From assembly GCA_028351415.1 (NCBI GenBank), contig JAOMJV010000003.1, positions 1 to 64,000 on the forward strand: 64,000 bases of DNA, read 5' to 3'. Each line of letters starts with the position of its first letter. Position 1 is the first letter of the stretch. The stretch is from Candidatus Nitrosopumilus sp. GTDB lineage: Archaea; Thermoproteota; Nitrososphaeria; Nitrososphaerales; Nitrosopumilaceae. Below, one piece after another: positions 43,709 to 52,418 of the stretch. Below the pieces are notes generated by a model that was not told where the DNA came from, ran no database searches, and saw nothing but the letters and a program-made list of their open reading frames with translations. A program made the position numbers and the translations under genes.

Positions 43709-44020
43709 ATTCCAAATTTTTACTTATGTTGACTCTGATTAGTTCATGTAGTGCATTGTATGCTATATAGAACTCAATAGAAATTTTCCAATCTGAGTAG
43801 ATGAGCAACGTGCAAAACACAAGACCTGTGACAATCATGTTGGTTTCTAACCCTTCTTTCATTGAGCGGCATTATCTTCTTGCACAAAGTGAATGGAACA
43901 AACACGAGACCACTGTTCTGATTTCGTTTAAGACAGACAGGTCATTCCCACAAATTTTTATGCCTAGAAACAGTGCAAAATATCATTATCTTTTAAAACT
44001 TCAATTCCTCACCATTCCAC

Positions 44021-44476
44021 ATGGTCAAACCCTTGTTTACACCTACAAGGTATTCCAAAGAACCCTTTCTCATCAATGGCAATGGCAGGTGCGGGGATTG
44101 CGAAAAGGAGAATGCGGATTATTTTTTTAACATTGATGATGATTGGAAAGTGGAGTATTGTCAAAGCTGTCTGATTGGCAACAAGGGCATCTATCCGCAA
44201 CCAATTTACCATGACCGGATAAAATGCGGTCACTGCAATTCCAATACTGACTCAAGTCTGTTCATCACGGTGGTTCGATATACTGGGGGCGGTGGCGCGT
44301 CGTTTTGTAAAAAATGTTCAAAAGAATTAGTGGATTTTATTGAAAATCTTGGCGGTACGTTGGAATCTACCGATGGCTGTATTGATGAATCTGCATACGT
44401 CTCAAAACAACAAATTAAAAATTGGATTGAAGATGACATGAAGTTTTCAGACGATGTTTTACAGAAAGGCAGATAG
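44021..44476 (+). CDS. zinc-ribbon protein with several CxxC motifs
   Basis: RCGDCEKENADYFF..EYCQSCLIGNKG..IKCGHCNSNTDSS..SFCKKCSKELVDF. Confidence 0.65.
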   Translation: MVKPLFTPTRYSKEPFLINGNGRCGDCEKENADYFFNIDDDWKVEYCQSCLIGNKGIYPQPIYHDRIKCGHCNSNTDSSLFITVVRYTGGGGASFCKKCSKELVDFIENLGGTLESTDGCIDESAYVSKQQIKNWIEDDMKFSDDVLQKGR

Positions 44477-44531
44477 ATGTTTCATGAATAGCATTGTGTC
44501 ATAACTGACCCGTCTTTAATTTAGAATTTTT

Positions 44532-44756
44532 TTAATTTTTCTTTTCAGAATCCAGCGGAATTTGATTGCAGCTGCCGCAGCCGTTCTTTCTTGTGCCAAA
44601 CCAAATCAGTGCGGATGGCAGCAATATGTAAAGCAGCATGGCGTTCTCAAACCCAAACAGTTCCTTGTTTTCCAGACCAATTCCTGCAGCTATTACTGCG
44701 GCTGATGAAATCAATCCGACTGCTGAAACTTTGTTAATTTTGTCCTTTAGTCCCAT
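44532..44756 (-). CDS. small two-TM protein with C-terminal CGSC
   Basis: Two hydrophobic segments; GCGSCNQIPLD. Confidence 0.55.
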   Translation of the reverse strand: MGLKDKINKVSAVGLISSAAVIAAGIGLENKELFGFENAMLLYILLPSALIWFGTRKNGCGSCNQIPLDSEKKN

Positions 44757-44769
44757 GTCACATCATACC

Positions 44770-45795
44770 CTATGTGGTAATCTTGTCCAGCTGGTTTTTC
44801 TCTGTTGCAATCTTTACCTCCCTTGCGATTCTCTTGCCCATGCTCATGTTCTCGTTGAACAGCAGCGAGTAGTACGGGGAGCCGTCCATGTAGATGTTGC
44901 TTCCTGCAACGATTCTTGCCGAGAACTCAAAGGATTTGAATTGAGCATTTTCATCATACACCCCTTCTATACAAAATGGTCCGTTCATTCCCGGAGCGAC
45001 GACTCTTTTTGCAGCCTCTACAAAATTCTCACCCATTTCATAAACTTGCTCTAATAGTGATTCTCGTAATACCAGTGGACTATTTCCAATCACGTTAAAT
45101 GATGGAACTTTAGTTAACTTTAGCTGTTGTTCTGCTGGGATTCTTGCCAATCCTTCAATGTCTGACTCGTGTCTTTGATCAGCGCCAAAGAATTCCAATT
45201 CTCCCGTTAATGGTGAGTAAAAGAATTGCAGGTATGCCAAGACGCCTGCGGCATATTCCTGAATGTATAGTGTTTCATCTTCAGACAAAACGCCTTCAGA
45301 AATTAGTTGTTCTCTTTTTGTATGGTATTGTTCAGGACTTGCTGCCATAAAGTACCCCTTACCACCAGCTGCTCCTTGTCTTTTTACAATTACCATTTTA
45401 TCAATATCTTTAGGATCAGAAATTGGTGCAGGCATTGGTAAACTGGCTTCTCGCATTAACTTCTCTTTCATTTCTCTGTCTGACTCCCATCTGAGAATCC
45501 ACTTGTTTCCAAACACCGGGGTCTTGATTGACTCGATTTCCCCGGAACTCATTTGCGCAATCAGAGTACCGTGTGGAATTAGTACGGCATTATTTTGCTC
45601 TAAGATTGATTGACATTTTTGATCTAAAACCTCTTTGAAGGAATCTACGATAATTAGTTCATCAATAAATGGAAATCTGCGGTATAATTTTTCGCGCTTT
45701 TTTTCACAAACCAGGATTGTCTTGAGGCCTTCGTCCTTTGCGCCCTTTAGAACCTGCAAGGAGCAGTGAGAACCCAAAGTTGCGATGGCCGTCAT
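44770..45795 (-). CDS. purP: formate-dependent FAICAR synthetase (ATP-grasp)
   Basis: IATLGSHCSLQVLKGAKDEG, IPHGTLIAQM, FGNKWILRWESDREMKEKLM, VKRQGAAGGKGYF. Confidence 0.9.
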   Translation of the reverse strand: MTAIATLGSHCSLQVLKGAKDEGLKTILVCEKKREKLYRRFPFIDELIIVDSFKEVLDQKCQSILEQNNAVLIPHGTLIAQMSSGEIESIKTPVFGNKWILRWESDREMKEKLMREASLPMPAPISDPKDIDKMVIVKRQGAAGGKGYFMAASPEQYHTKREQLISEGVLSEDETLYIQEYAAGVLAYLQFFYSPLTGELEFFGADQRHESDIEGLARIPAEQQLKLTKVPSFNVIGNSPLVLRESLLEQVYEMGENFVEAAKRVVAPGMNGPFCIEGVYDENAQFKSFEFSARIVAGSNIYMDGSPYYSLLFNENMSMGKRIAREVKIATEKNQLDKITT

Positions 45796-45882
45796 TTTCT
45801 TACTCTGGGTATGATTTTGTACTTTATGAACTATGCTTGCCCTCCAATTCCCTATTCTTAGGCATAAAAATGAACAAAATTT

Positions 45883-46611
45883 TCACAAATTTTTATTATT
45901 TTCTATTTGCCAATTGCTGTCTTTGTCTATAATTAACGCCATTTTTTGGCGTAATCCGTTATTCATTTGATTGTGTAAATTGAGATGTTTCTGAATTTCT
46001 TCAGAATTATTCTCTATTGTGTATAGTATGTCGTATTCTATTTTGTTATTTTTTATATCTGACCACAACCCATAGTAGATAGTATCTGTCTTTACAACAT
46101 CTTTGAGATATTTTCTAAATTTTGAAAAGTTATCTAAATTGTATTGTTGACGAGTAACTGAAATTAGGACAACGGAACTTTCTCCGATACCTGCATTATC
46201 GTGAATTTCTTTTAATGTGACTTTCTGAGCATGCTCATTCCAATACAGAGGCTCGCTGTTTTTAGTAAATGTTTTTTCATATTTTTTAAACTCATCTGCA
46301 ATTTTTTTATCAATTGGTTGCTCCACAATTATTCCACCGTCATAGCAATCCTTGCAAATCCAGTTTGGCTTCTCAGAACCCTTCTGCAACTTGCCCCACT
46401 GATTCTCATCCTTGATTTTCTCCCACCTGTTCTCAAGCAGAATTCTTTTTCCATCTATCAAATCATCCCACCCGCTTTGCAGTCTTGGTGTGAATCGAGG
46501 GTCATAGAAGATTAGGACGTTTGAAGAATTGCATTTTGGACAGTAGACAGGATACCCTGGAGATGTTGAGCATATCTGAACCTTTTTTCTACGATGAGAG
46601 TCTTGACTCAT
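45883..46611 (-). CDS. hypothetical protein with two CxxC pairs (island gene)
   Basis: YCPKCNSSNVLIFYD...WICKDCYDGG; overlaps the upstream gene. Confidence 0.6.
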   Translation of the reverse strand: MSQDSHRRKKVQICSTSPGYPVYCPKCNSSNVLIFYDPRFTPRLQSGWDDLIDGKRILLENRWEKIKDENQWGKLQKGSEKPNWICKDCYDGGIIVEQPIDKKIADEFKKYEKTFTKNSEPLYWNEHAQKVTLKEIHDNAGIGESSVVLISVTRQQYNLDNFSKFRKYLKDVVKTDTIYYGLWSDIKNNKIEYDILYTIENNSEEIQKHLNLHNQMNNGLRQKMALIIDKDSNWQIENNKNL

Positions 46612-47095
46612 TTTTTATTCCCTTTAATTTTCGGTTGTTGGCAAGCGTAATTCTAAACAAGAAAGTTACGTACTCTCTGCACTTGCCACTCCACAACATT
46701 GAACCGTGCATACCCCTGGTTACCGTGTCAAACAGTCGTATTTGGTTTGTATTGGAATTATCATACGCAATTCTGAATGCCCTATCAAAATTCTTGAGAA
46801 AATTATTGTCGCAATTTTCTATGGGACCTCTTATCTTTTCATTGAGTATGATTTCTCTATATGTGAAATACTGTTCAACTGAAAACGTTGTGCGTAGTTC
46901 CCTGATTGCCTCTATGTCTATGACCTCAGTCTTGCATCCTGCAGCATCTCTGCCTGCATAAAATCCATTTCGAAATTCACCGAGTTTGAGATATACAAAC
47001 ATCTCCAGTTCCTTTGCAATTATTTTCAAATACTTTGGAGGAAATGTCTCAATCCATTCTTCTGTACTTAGTTCGTCTAGTGTATCCACTATCAT
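46589..47095 (-). CDS. hypothetical protein (island gene)
   Basis: Intact ORF overlapping neighbours at both ends. Confidence 0.6.
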   Translation of the reverse strand: MIVDTLDELSTEEWIETFPPKYLKIIAKELEMFVYLKLGEFRNGFYAGRDAAGCKTEVIDIEAIRELRTTFSVEQYFTYREIILNEKIRGPIENCDNNFLKNFDRAFRIAYDNSNTNQIRLFDTVTRGMHGSMLWSGKCREYVTFLFRITLANNRKLKGIKNESRLSS

Positions 47096-47283
47096 TGTGA
47101 AATCTCCTCCCTAGTCTTGTAGATCTCATACGAGTTTCTGTTTAGGCCCTCCAGCAGCTCTGCAACTGTCTTGTGGTCCAAGAACAGGTGGGTATTGCCG
47201 CATGCAATTATGACGCCCTTTGCATGCTCTTCATTGCAGTCAAGCAGCGTGACGTATTTGCCCTCAAAGATAATGTCACTCAA
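47092..47283 (-). CDS. small hypothetical protein (island gene)
   Basis: MSDIIFEGKYVTLLDCNEEHAKGVIIACGNTHLFLDHKTVAELLEGLNRN; 4-nt overlap with next gene. Confidence 0.6.
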   Translation of the reverse strand: MSDIIFEGKYVTLLDCNEEHAKGVIIACGNTHLFLDHKTVAELLEGLNRNSYEIYKTREEISQ

Positions 47284-47872
47284 GACTCTTCTCCTCTTTG
47301 CAAATACCCAACCTGGTCAATTCATTGTCCTGCAAACCTGTACTGAGATTGTTTATCAATATCCTTTCTCTTAAATCCCAATTCCAACAATGAGACGGAT
47401 TTGTGAGAAAATCATTTTCGGCATTATCCGCATTATCAACTTTCACCCAGTGAATATAGTATGCAAGTTTAAGATAACGCAAAATATTCGCATCAAAACC
47501 AAAACCTGATAGCGTTCCATCTGTGTGACCCGTTGCACTACGGTAAGCATACCTGAATACAAGATAAAAATAATTGTCAAACTCTTGAATTATCTCCGAT
47601 GACAGGTTTTTCTTTTTAGCTGCGTTTCTTAGTTTTAGATATTCTTTATCCGTAAACGCAAGTTTTTTTCTTTCATATTTTTTTCTTGGAAAGTCTGGAT
47701 GTGTTTCACATAGATCATTTACTGCAACTTTATAATTTGCAATACCTATCCATTTGGAACTATCTTTTGATATGTTTCTGCCGATCTGATCTTGATTTGC
47801 ACGCCAAATACAATTCTCTCTTGCTTTTTTCAATATTTCAGGTGTCCACTCATAGGTTTGTTTCATGAACAA
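47276..47872 (-). CDS. hypothetical protein, first gene of four-gene overlapping operon
   Basis: Intact ORF; preferred ATG near 47866. Confidence 0.6.
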   Translation of the reverse strand: MFMKQTYEWTPEILKKARENCIWRANQDQIGRNISKDSSKWIGIANYKVAVNDLCETHPDFPRKKYERKKLAFTDKEYLKLRNAAKKKNLSSEIIQEFDNYFYLVFRYAYRSATGHTDGTLSGFGFDANILRYLKLAYYIHWVKVDNADNAENDFLTNPSHCWNWDLRERILINNLSTGLQDNELTRLGICKEEKSLE

Positions 47873-47897
47873 TGTATGTGATTATGATATTTACAGA

Positions 47898-47944
47898 TTT
47901 AACTATACTTAATATTTGTATTATGATGTTTAACTATACTTAAT
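47898..47944. promoter_or_regulatory. direct repeat tttaactatacttaat x2 (47898-47913, 47929-47944) upstream of 47276..47872
   Basis: Exact 16-bp repeat with 31-bp period; each preceded by attatgat. Confidence 0.7.
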
Positions 47945-47955
47945 TTCTAGGCGTG

Positions 47956-48360
47956 TCATCTTGAATGAAACTTTGCCAGTATCTTCCGTCTGCATTTCTC
48001 CGGATTCTTTTCAATGTCATGCTCCCACAGTCTGAGGACGGACCATCCGTCCCGTCTTAGCTTTCGGTTGTACCTCCTGTCGCGCCTCATGTTGTTCTCA
48101 ATCTTGTCGCGCCAGAACTTTTTTGCAAGCCTTTTTTTTTGGCCGTACCTGTACCCGTGCCAAAAGTCGCCGTCGCAGAATATCGCAATCCTCTTTCTTT
48201 TGTGAGCAAAGTCAGGATTGCCGTACATCTTTGGATACATTTCAAACCTGTACCCCGTGTCTTCAAGCATCTGCTTCATGATAAGATCAATCTTTGTGTT
48301 GCTTCCGCGTATCCTTGACATTACCCATGATCTTTTTTCAGGAGTGAAGATGTCCGTCAT
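47956..48360 (-). CDS. vsr: very short patch repair (Vsr-type) endonuclease
   Basis: DIFTPEKRSWVMSRIRGSNTKIDLIMKQMLEDTGYRFEMYPKMYGNPDFAHKRKRIAIFCDGDFWHGYRYG...RRYNRKLRRDGWSVLRLWEHDI. Confidence 0.92.
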   Translation of the reverse strand: MTDIFTPEKRSWVMSRIRGSNTKIDLIMKQMLEDTGYRFEMYPKMYGNPDFAHKRKRIAIFCDGDFWHGYRYGQKKRLAKKFWRDKIENNMRRDRRYNRKLRRDGWSVLRLWEHDIEKNPEKCRRKILAKFHSR

Positions 48361-48497
48361 GCAAAAAACCTACGCATATGTTTTATCAAACAGTACGTGC
48401 CAAAATTAATGTCTTTTGAACTCTAAAAATAGTGTCCAAATGGAAGTGTATGTGTTTGATGACAACAATTTTAACATAACATGTTTTAGAAATTTAC

Positions 48498-48707
48498 ATG
48501 GTTTCTGTATTAAACACTGAAATTTTAAGAGTACTGGGAACAAAAGACGAAGTAAAGTTAAATGAATTGTATGAAATAGTTGGCAAACATCCTGACTTTA
48601 CGTGGGATCTTTCAGTAAGAAAACACAGAGTCAGAAGCGCACTTGACAATCTAAAAAGGCAAAACAAGGTTGAGCGTTCTGCAGACAGAACCTACAAGTT
48701 AGTTTAA
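48498..48707 (+). CDS. small wHTH-like protein
   Basis: LRVLGTKDEVKLNELYEIVGKHPDFTWDLSVRKHRVRSALDNLKRQNKVERSADRTYKLV. Confidence 0.6.
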   Translation: MVSVLNTEILRVLGTKDEVKLNELYEIVGKHPDFTWDLSVRKHRVRSALDNLKRQNKVERSADRTYKLV

Positions 48708-48726
48708 TTTTTGTTGGATGAATAAT

Positions 48727-49827
48727 TTACTTTATTGTTTTATCATTGAATCTAAATTCAATATCATTGTACTTACATTCTATAATCAGATCTTGATACT
48801 TTCTTTTGACTTCTTCATCAGTTGCAACATCAGTTCCTGAAAGATAACAAACTAATTTTTTTGAATATTTTATTCCATCAATCGTAATATCAGATTTTTT
48901 AAAGATCATTAGTTTGAATAACGCGTCTAACACATCATTCTCATCTGGAAATTTTCCTTTTGTAGTGTGTTTGCCTTCTAGAATTTCAATTATCCTATTC
49001 TTTTTGTCTATGGAAACACTGTCTGCAGTTAAGAAAATTGTTTTTGAATTTCCCATGTCGACGTTGAACTTTCCTTTTTTACCTGGAACATTTTCTAGTT
49101 TTTGATCACTGGAAAATTCTCTGTGTTGAGCTTTTTCTGATTCCTTGTCTGAATCTAGTAAAAATTTTGGTATGTCTGTATGCCAAACTCCCAGTTTCTT
49201 TTCCAGGGATTTGAAACTTCTTACAAAGACCCCCAGTTCTTTCCCCAACCGCCTGTTATTTTCTATTGCAGTTTTTAACAAAGAAGGGATTCTAACTAGC
49301 TGCTTTTGATTCCAATCTTCTACTTTTGGACAATTTGATACTATCTCCTTCACTTGCTCTAGCAATTCATCATTTTCAAATTCAAAACTTGTGAAAACAG
49401 GCTCTCCTTGAGTGCTGGCTTTGCCTTTGCTGGCATTTGCAGCAGCTTTTCCCTTGGGTCTCATCTTTGCCTTTGTATACACGCCAACAATCACATAGAC
49501 TCCCAACCCTGACATCCATGAAATTGTACCTGGCTGAAGCTTGTTGTCATCACCATGTTTTCCATAACTTGCCTGAACTGGAATGATTGTGATCTTTTTT
49601 CCGTGATGACCTAGCGTACTGTAGACTCTTGGAAACGGATAAGTTTTGGTTCTTTTCGGTGTCGTCCACACACTGATGGCAACAACATCGTCTCCGATTT
49701 TAGATTTGAACGATGTGTTGTTTTCTGTCATTGCGTTGTTAAATTCCAATTCTTTTAATCCTGGATCTTTTGAAAAATTGTAAGACTCTCTTCCAAGTGT
49801 CACTTCAATAATTTCCGGTTCTACCAT
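48727..49827 (-). CDS. candidate restriction endonuclease partner of adjacent Dam-type methylase
   Basis: Follows the methylase gene with a 22-nt gap; RIIEILEGKHTTKG is a possible nuclease core. Assignment is by context. Confidence 0.4.
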   Translation of the reverse strand: MVEPEIIEVTLGRESYNFSKDPGLKELEFNNAMTENNTSFKSKIGDDVVAISVWTTPKRTKTYPFPRVYSTLGHHGKKITIIPVQASYGKHGDDNKLQPGTISWMSGLGVYVIVGVYTKAKMRPKGKAAANASKGKASTQGEPVFTSFEFENDELLEQVKEIVSNCPKVEDWNQKQLVRIPSLLKTAIENNRRLGKELGVFVRSFKSLEKKLGVWHTDIPKFLLDSDKESEKAQHREFSSDQKLENVPGKKGKFNVDMGNSKTIFLTADSVSIDKKNRIIEILEGKHTTKGKFPDENDVLDALFKLMIFKKSDITIDGIKYSKKLVCYLSGTDVATDEEVKRKYQDLIIECKYNDIEFRFNDKTIK

Positions 49828-49849
49828 AAGTAAAATCTGTTAGTCTTGG

Positions 49850-50713
49850 TTATATGTAAAATATTTTTTTAAGTTCACCATTTTTATCAAGATTAATTTT
49901 GATATCCTTGCTGAAAATTAATATCTCACGTGATTTTTTGTTATCGGACATTTTTTTATCAGTGGCCATTGAATACGACCACTTGGGTTCAAGAATAGTG
50001 TGACCCTTGTAGAGTTCCCTGATCGAATCTATGTTGTTGTAAGACATAATCCATTTTTTCTTTTTATCATTTTTTAGAATTTCAGCCAATCCTTTGTGAT
50101 CAAAATTTTTGTGAATCTTGCCATCATTCCCGTACAGTTGGCTTTCAATCAGATACGGAGGATCAAGGTACATCAAATCTTTTTTATGACTTTTAATTGA
50201 TTTTTTAAAATCAATGCATTTGATGGACAACAAGTTTTCCACTTTGAAGTTTCTAATTCTGTCAACTGATGACTCTGTAAATCTTGGATTTGTGTCAATT
50301 GTTCCGTTCGTCTTTTTCTCCCTTGCCATTCCAACTGCAAGTGGGTTTCCAGAATGTGACGTTCTGTTCAGAACATAAAATTCCGTAGCATTTGTCAATC
50401 TGTTTTTTGCCTTTGGGTGTTTTTTCTGCATTTTTTTGTAATCTTCCTCGGTAAATTTTCCGGGCTTGTGCTTCTCGACTTTCTTTGCAAGTCTTTGGGG
50501 GTTTTCAAGCATCTCCTGCCAAAAATCAACCAGCGGCTGAAACTTGTCGTATCCCGTAACCTTAATTCCCTGCTGGGCACAAAATATCTCCAAAGAACCC
50601 CCTCCAAAGAACGGTGAGCACAGAGTCTTTGGCTCTAGCGGCTCTATGTATTTCCAAATTGTCTTTACTGCTCTTGATTTACCCCCCGGATAGCGCAGTG
50701 GGGATTTTATCAT
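49850..50713 (-). CDS. Dam-family N6-adenine DNA methyltransferase
   Basis: KSPLRYPGGKSRAVKTIWKYI, SPFFGGGSLEIFCA, DLMYLDPPYL. Confidence 0.92.
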   Translation of the reverse strand: MIKSPLRYPGGKSRAVKTIWKYIEPLEPKTLCSPFFGGGSLEIFCAQQGIKVTGYDKFQPLVDFWQEMLENPQRLAKKVEKHKPGKFTEEDYKKMQKKHPKAKNRLTNATEFYVLNRTSHSGNPLAVGMAREKKTNGTIDTNPRFTESSVDRIRNFKVENLLSIKCIDFKKSIKSHKKDLMYLDPPYLIESQLYGNDGKIHKNFDHKGLAEILKNDKKKKWIMSYNNIDSIRELYKGHTILEPKWSYSMATDKKMSDNKKSREILIFSKDIKINLDKNGELKKIFYI

Positions 50714-50722
50714 GATTTTTGA

Positions 50723-51448
50723 TTAAATGTTGTGTTTTATAGTTCTACAATATCTGCAATAGGATTGAACAATAATTTTTTTATCCTTCATTTTTCTATA
50801 TCCAAACAGTCTTTCAATTTCATCATACCCTTTAGCTTCTTCCCCGCATCCTTTTCTTGCACAAAATGCCTCTTGAGGAAAATTATGGAATTTTTTTTCA
50901 AAGTTTAATTTTTCTTCATTTAAATAATTTATGAGATCTTTTATGTCATCTTTTACCCATATATCATTAAACAGTGGAGATTTTTTAGAATTTTCATTCC
51001 ACTTTCTAAGCTGAGAGCCCTCTACAATCATTATTAGATGATAAATATTTTTATATTCTTTTATGAATTTTCTATATTTTATGATATCTTCTTCTAATAA
51101 ATTTTCATGTGCTTCAACAATAATTTTTCTATCGTTAATACGAAATCCAAAAATCATCATATCTGGAATATACACGTAATTTTTTGAGTTTACTTCTAGG
51201 GGAAACTTTCTATGTTTAAATTCAATTTGGAATTCTTTGTCCTTCATATTATCTAAAATCTTTGTTTCCCATTTTGAAAAATCTCTATTTGGGTTAAAAT
51301 TTGTAAAATCTACTAAATCTAATTTTACTGCTTTCTTTTTTTTCTTTTTGTAATGTGAACTTTTATCCTTATTTTTTAAAATTTCAAATAATTCTCTAAA
51401 TGCGGAAGAACCAGAACCTAAAATTTTAAATTTTTTATTCGAACTCAA
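50723..51448 (-). CDS. PD-(D/E)XK-like protein with C-terminal zinc finger (island gene)
   Basis: YIPDMMIFGFRINDRKIIVEAHENL nuclease-like core; CARKGCGEEAKG...SYCRYCR. Confidence 0.45.
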   Translation of the reverse strand: MSSNKKFKILGSGSSAFRELFEILKNKDKSSHYKKKKKKAVKLDLVDFTNFNPNRDFSKWETKILDNMKDKEFQIEFKHRKFPLEVNSKNYVYIPDMMIFGFRINDRKIIVEAHENLLEEDIIKYRKFIKEYKNIYHLIMIVEGSQLRKWNENSKKSPLFNDIWVKDDIKDLINYLNEEKLNFEKKFHNFPQEAFCARKGCGEEAKGYDEIERLFGYRKMKDKKIIVQSYCRYCRTIKHNI

Positions 51449-52418
51449 TTTTATATATACACTCCTTATTTATTTTTAGATATTTTTGTTTTAAAAATAT
51501 TTCATCATACGGGTTACGAATTTCATCATATAGATATATTTCTGAAGAATCCACATTACACCATATCTGCAAATAATAGTTATTTCCTATTTCTTGAGAT
51601 ACTTTGATTTCATTTTTACTCCAAAAAATAATCGGTTTGCTATTTTTTGTACCCTTTACCTCGATGTATTTGTCATATTTTAAATCAGAATTATTTCCTG
51701 TGAATGAAATTATGTCGTATCCTAAATTTTCATCCAATGCGCTGACTCTCTTTACAGCAGAGCTAAGAATTCCTTCATTCATATTTAACAGTCTTTCTTT
51801 TTCCTTTTTTACACATTCAAGTTCAGCTAATTTCCCAATTTTCTTCTTTAATTCCTCCCTTTCATCAATATCTTCTTCTGTAACTGGGTGATTATTGCGT
51901 AATTTGGAAAGAATTTCTGATAATTTGTTGTCTATCAAAAATACACCTTTTTTAGCTTTGATTAAATTAATTTCTTGTAATAATTGCCTGTACATAGCTG
52001 GTATTTTGTACATTTCTTTAATTTCAATTTTATTTATTGCGTCTACATGCGCCCAATCAATTACTGATCTCGAAAAAACTTCTTTTACTATTGGGTTATC
52101 CCAAATTTTAGATTCTTTTATGATTTCTATTAATAGTTTTTTTTGTAATGAAAGTGATTTGTCTATCACTTGTTTTTTATTTTCTCCCAACATTATTGAA
52201 TCGTATAGTTTTTCTCCGTTCTTATTTATTGAAATTTCCTGATTATTTTTTTTAAAAATTTTTAATTCAAAACATGTTTGTAAAAGTTCATTAAAATTTA
52301 CATTATGTTCTGAATAATCCCTTTTGTATATGTCCTCAGTAAATTTTATTTTTAAATTGTTATTCACTCCAAATTGTTTAACTATGCATAATATCTGATT
52401 TATTTCAGACGTTATCAT
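51435..52418 (-). CDS. DUF3883-like domain protein (PD-(D/E)XK fold) C-terminus
   Basis: ENLGYDIISFTGNNSDLKYDKYIEVKGTKNSKPIIFWSKNEIKVSQEIGNNYYLQIW. Confidence 0.7.
   Translation of the reverse strand: MITSEINQILCIVKQFGVNNNLKIKFTEDIYKRDYSEHNVNFNELLQTCFELKIFKKNNQEISINKNGEKLYDSIMLGENKKQVIDKSLSLQKKLLIEIIKESKIWDNPIVKEVFSRSVIDWAHVDAINKIEIKEMYKIPAMYRQLLQEINLIKAKKGVFLIDNKLSEILSKLRNNHPVTEEDIDEREELKKKIGKLAELECVKKEKERLLNMNEGILSSAVKRVSALDENLGYDIISFTGNNSDLKYDKYIEVKGTKNSKPIIFWSKNEIKVSQEIGNNYYLQIWCNVDSSEIYLYDEIRNPYDEIFLKQKYLKINKECIYKIEFE

Noticed and set aside
43801-44130. 109-aa ORF overlapping 44021..44476
   Set aside because: Overlaps the better supported zinc-ribbon ORF by 110 nt and its C-terminal part looks like an out-of-frame translation; the first part may still be coding, but I cannot support it.
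47881-47944. Possible CRISPR-like repeats
   Set aside because: Only two copies with a 15-bp spacer, AT-rich and placed at a promoter; not a CRISPR array.
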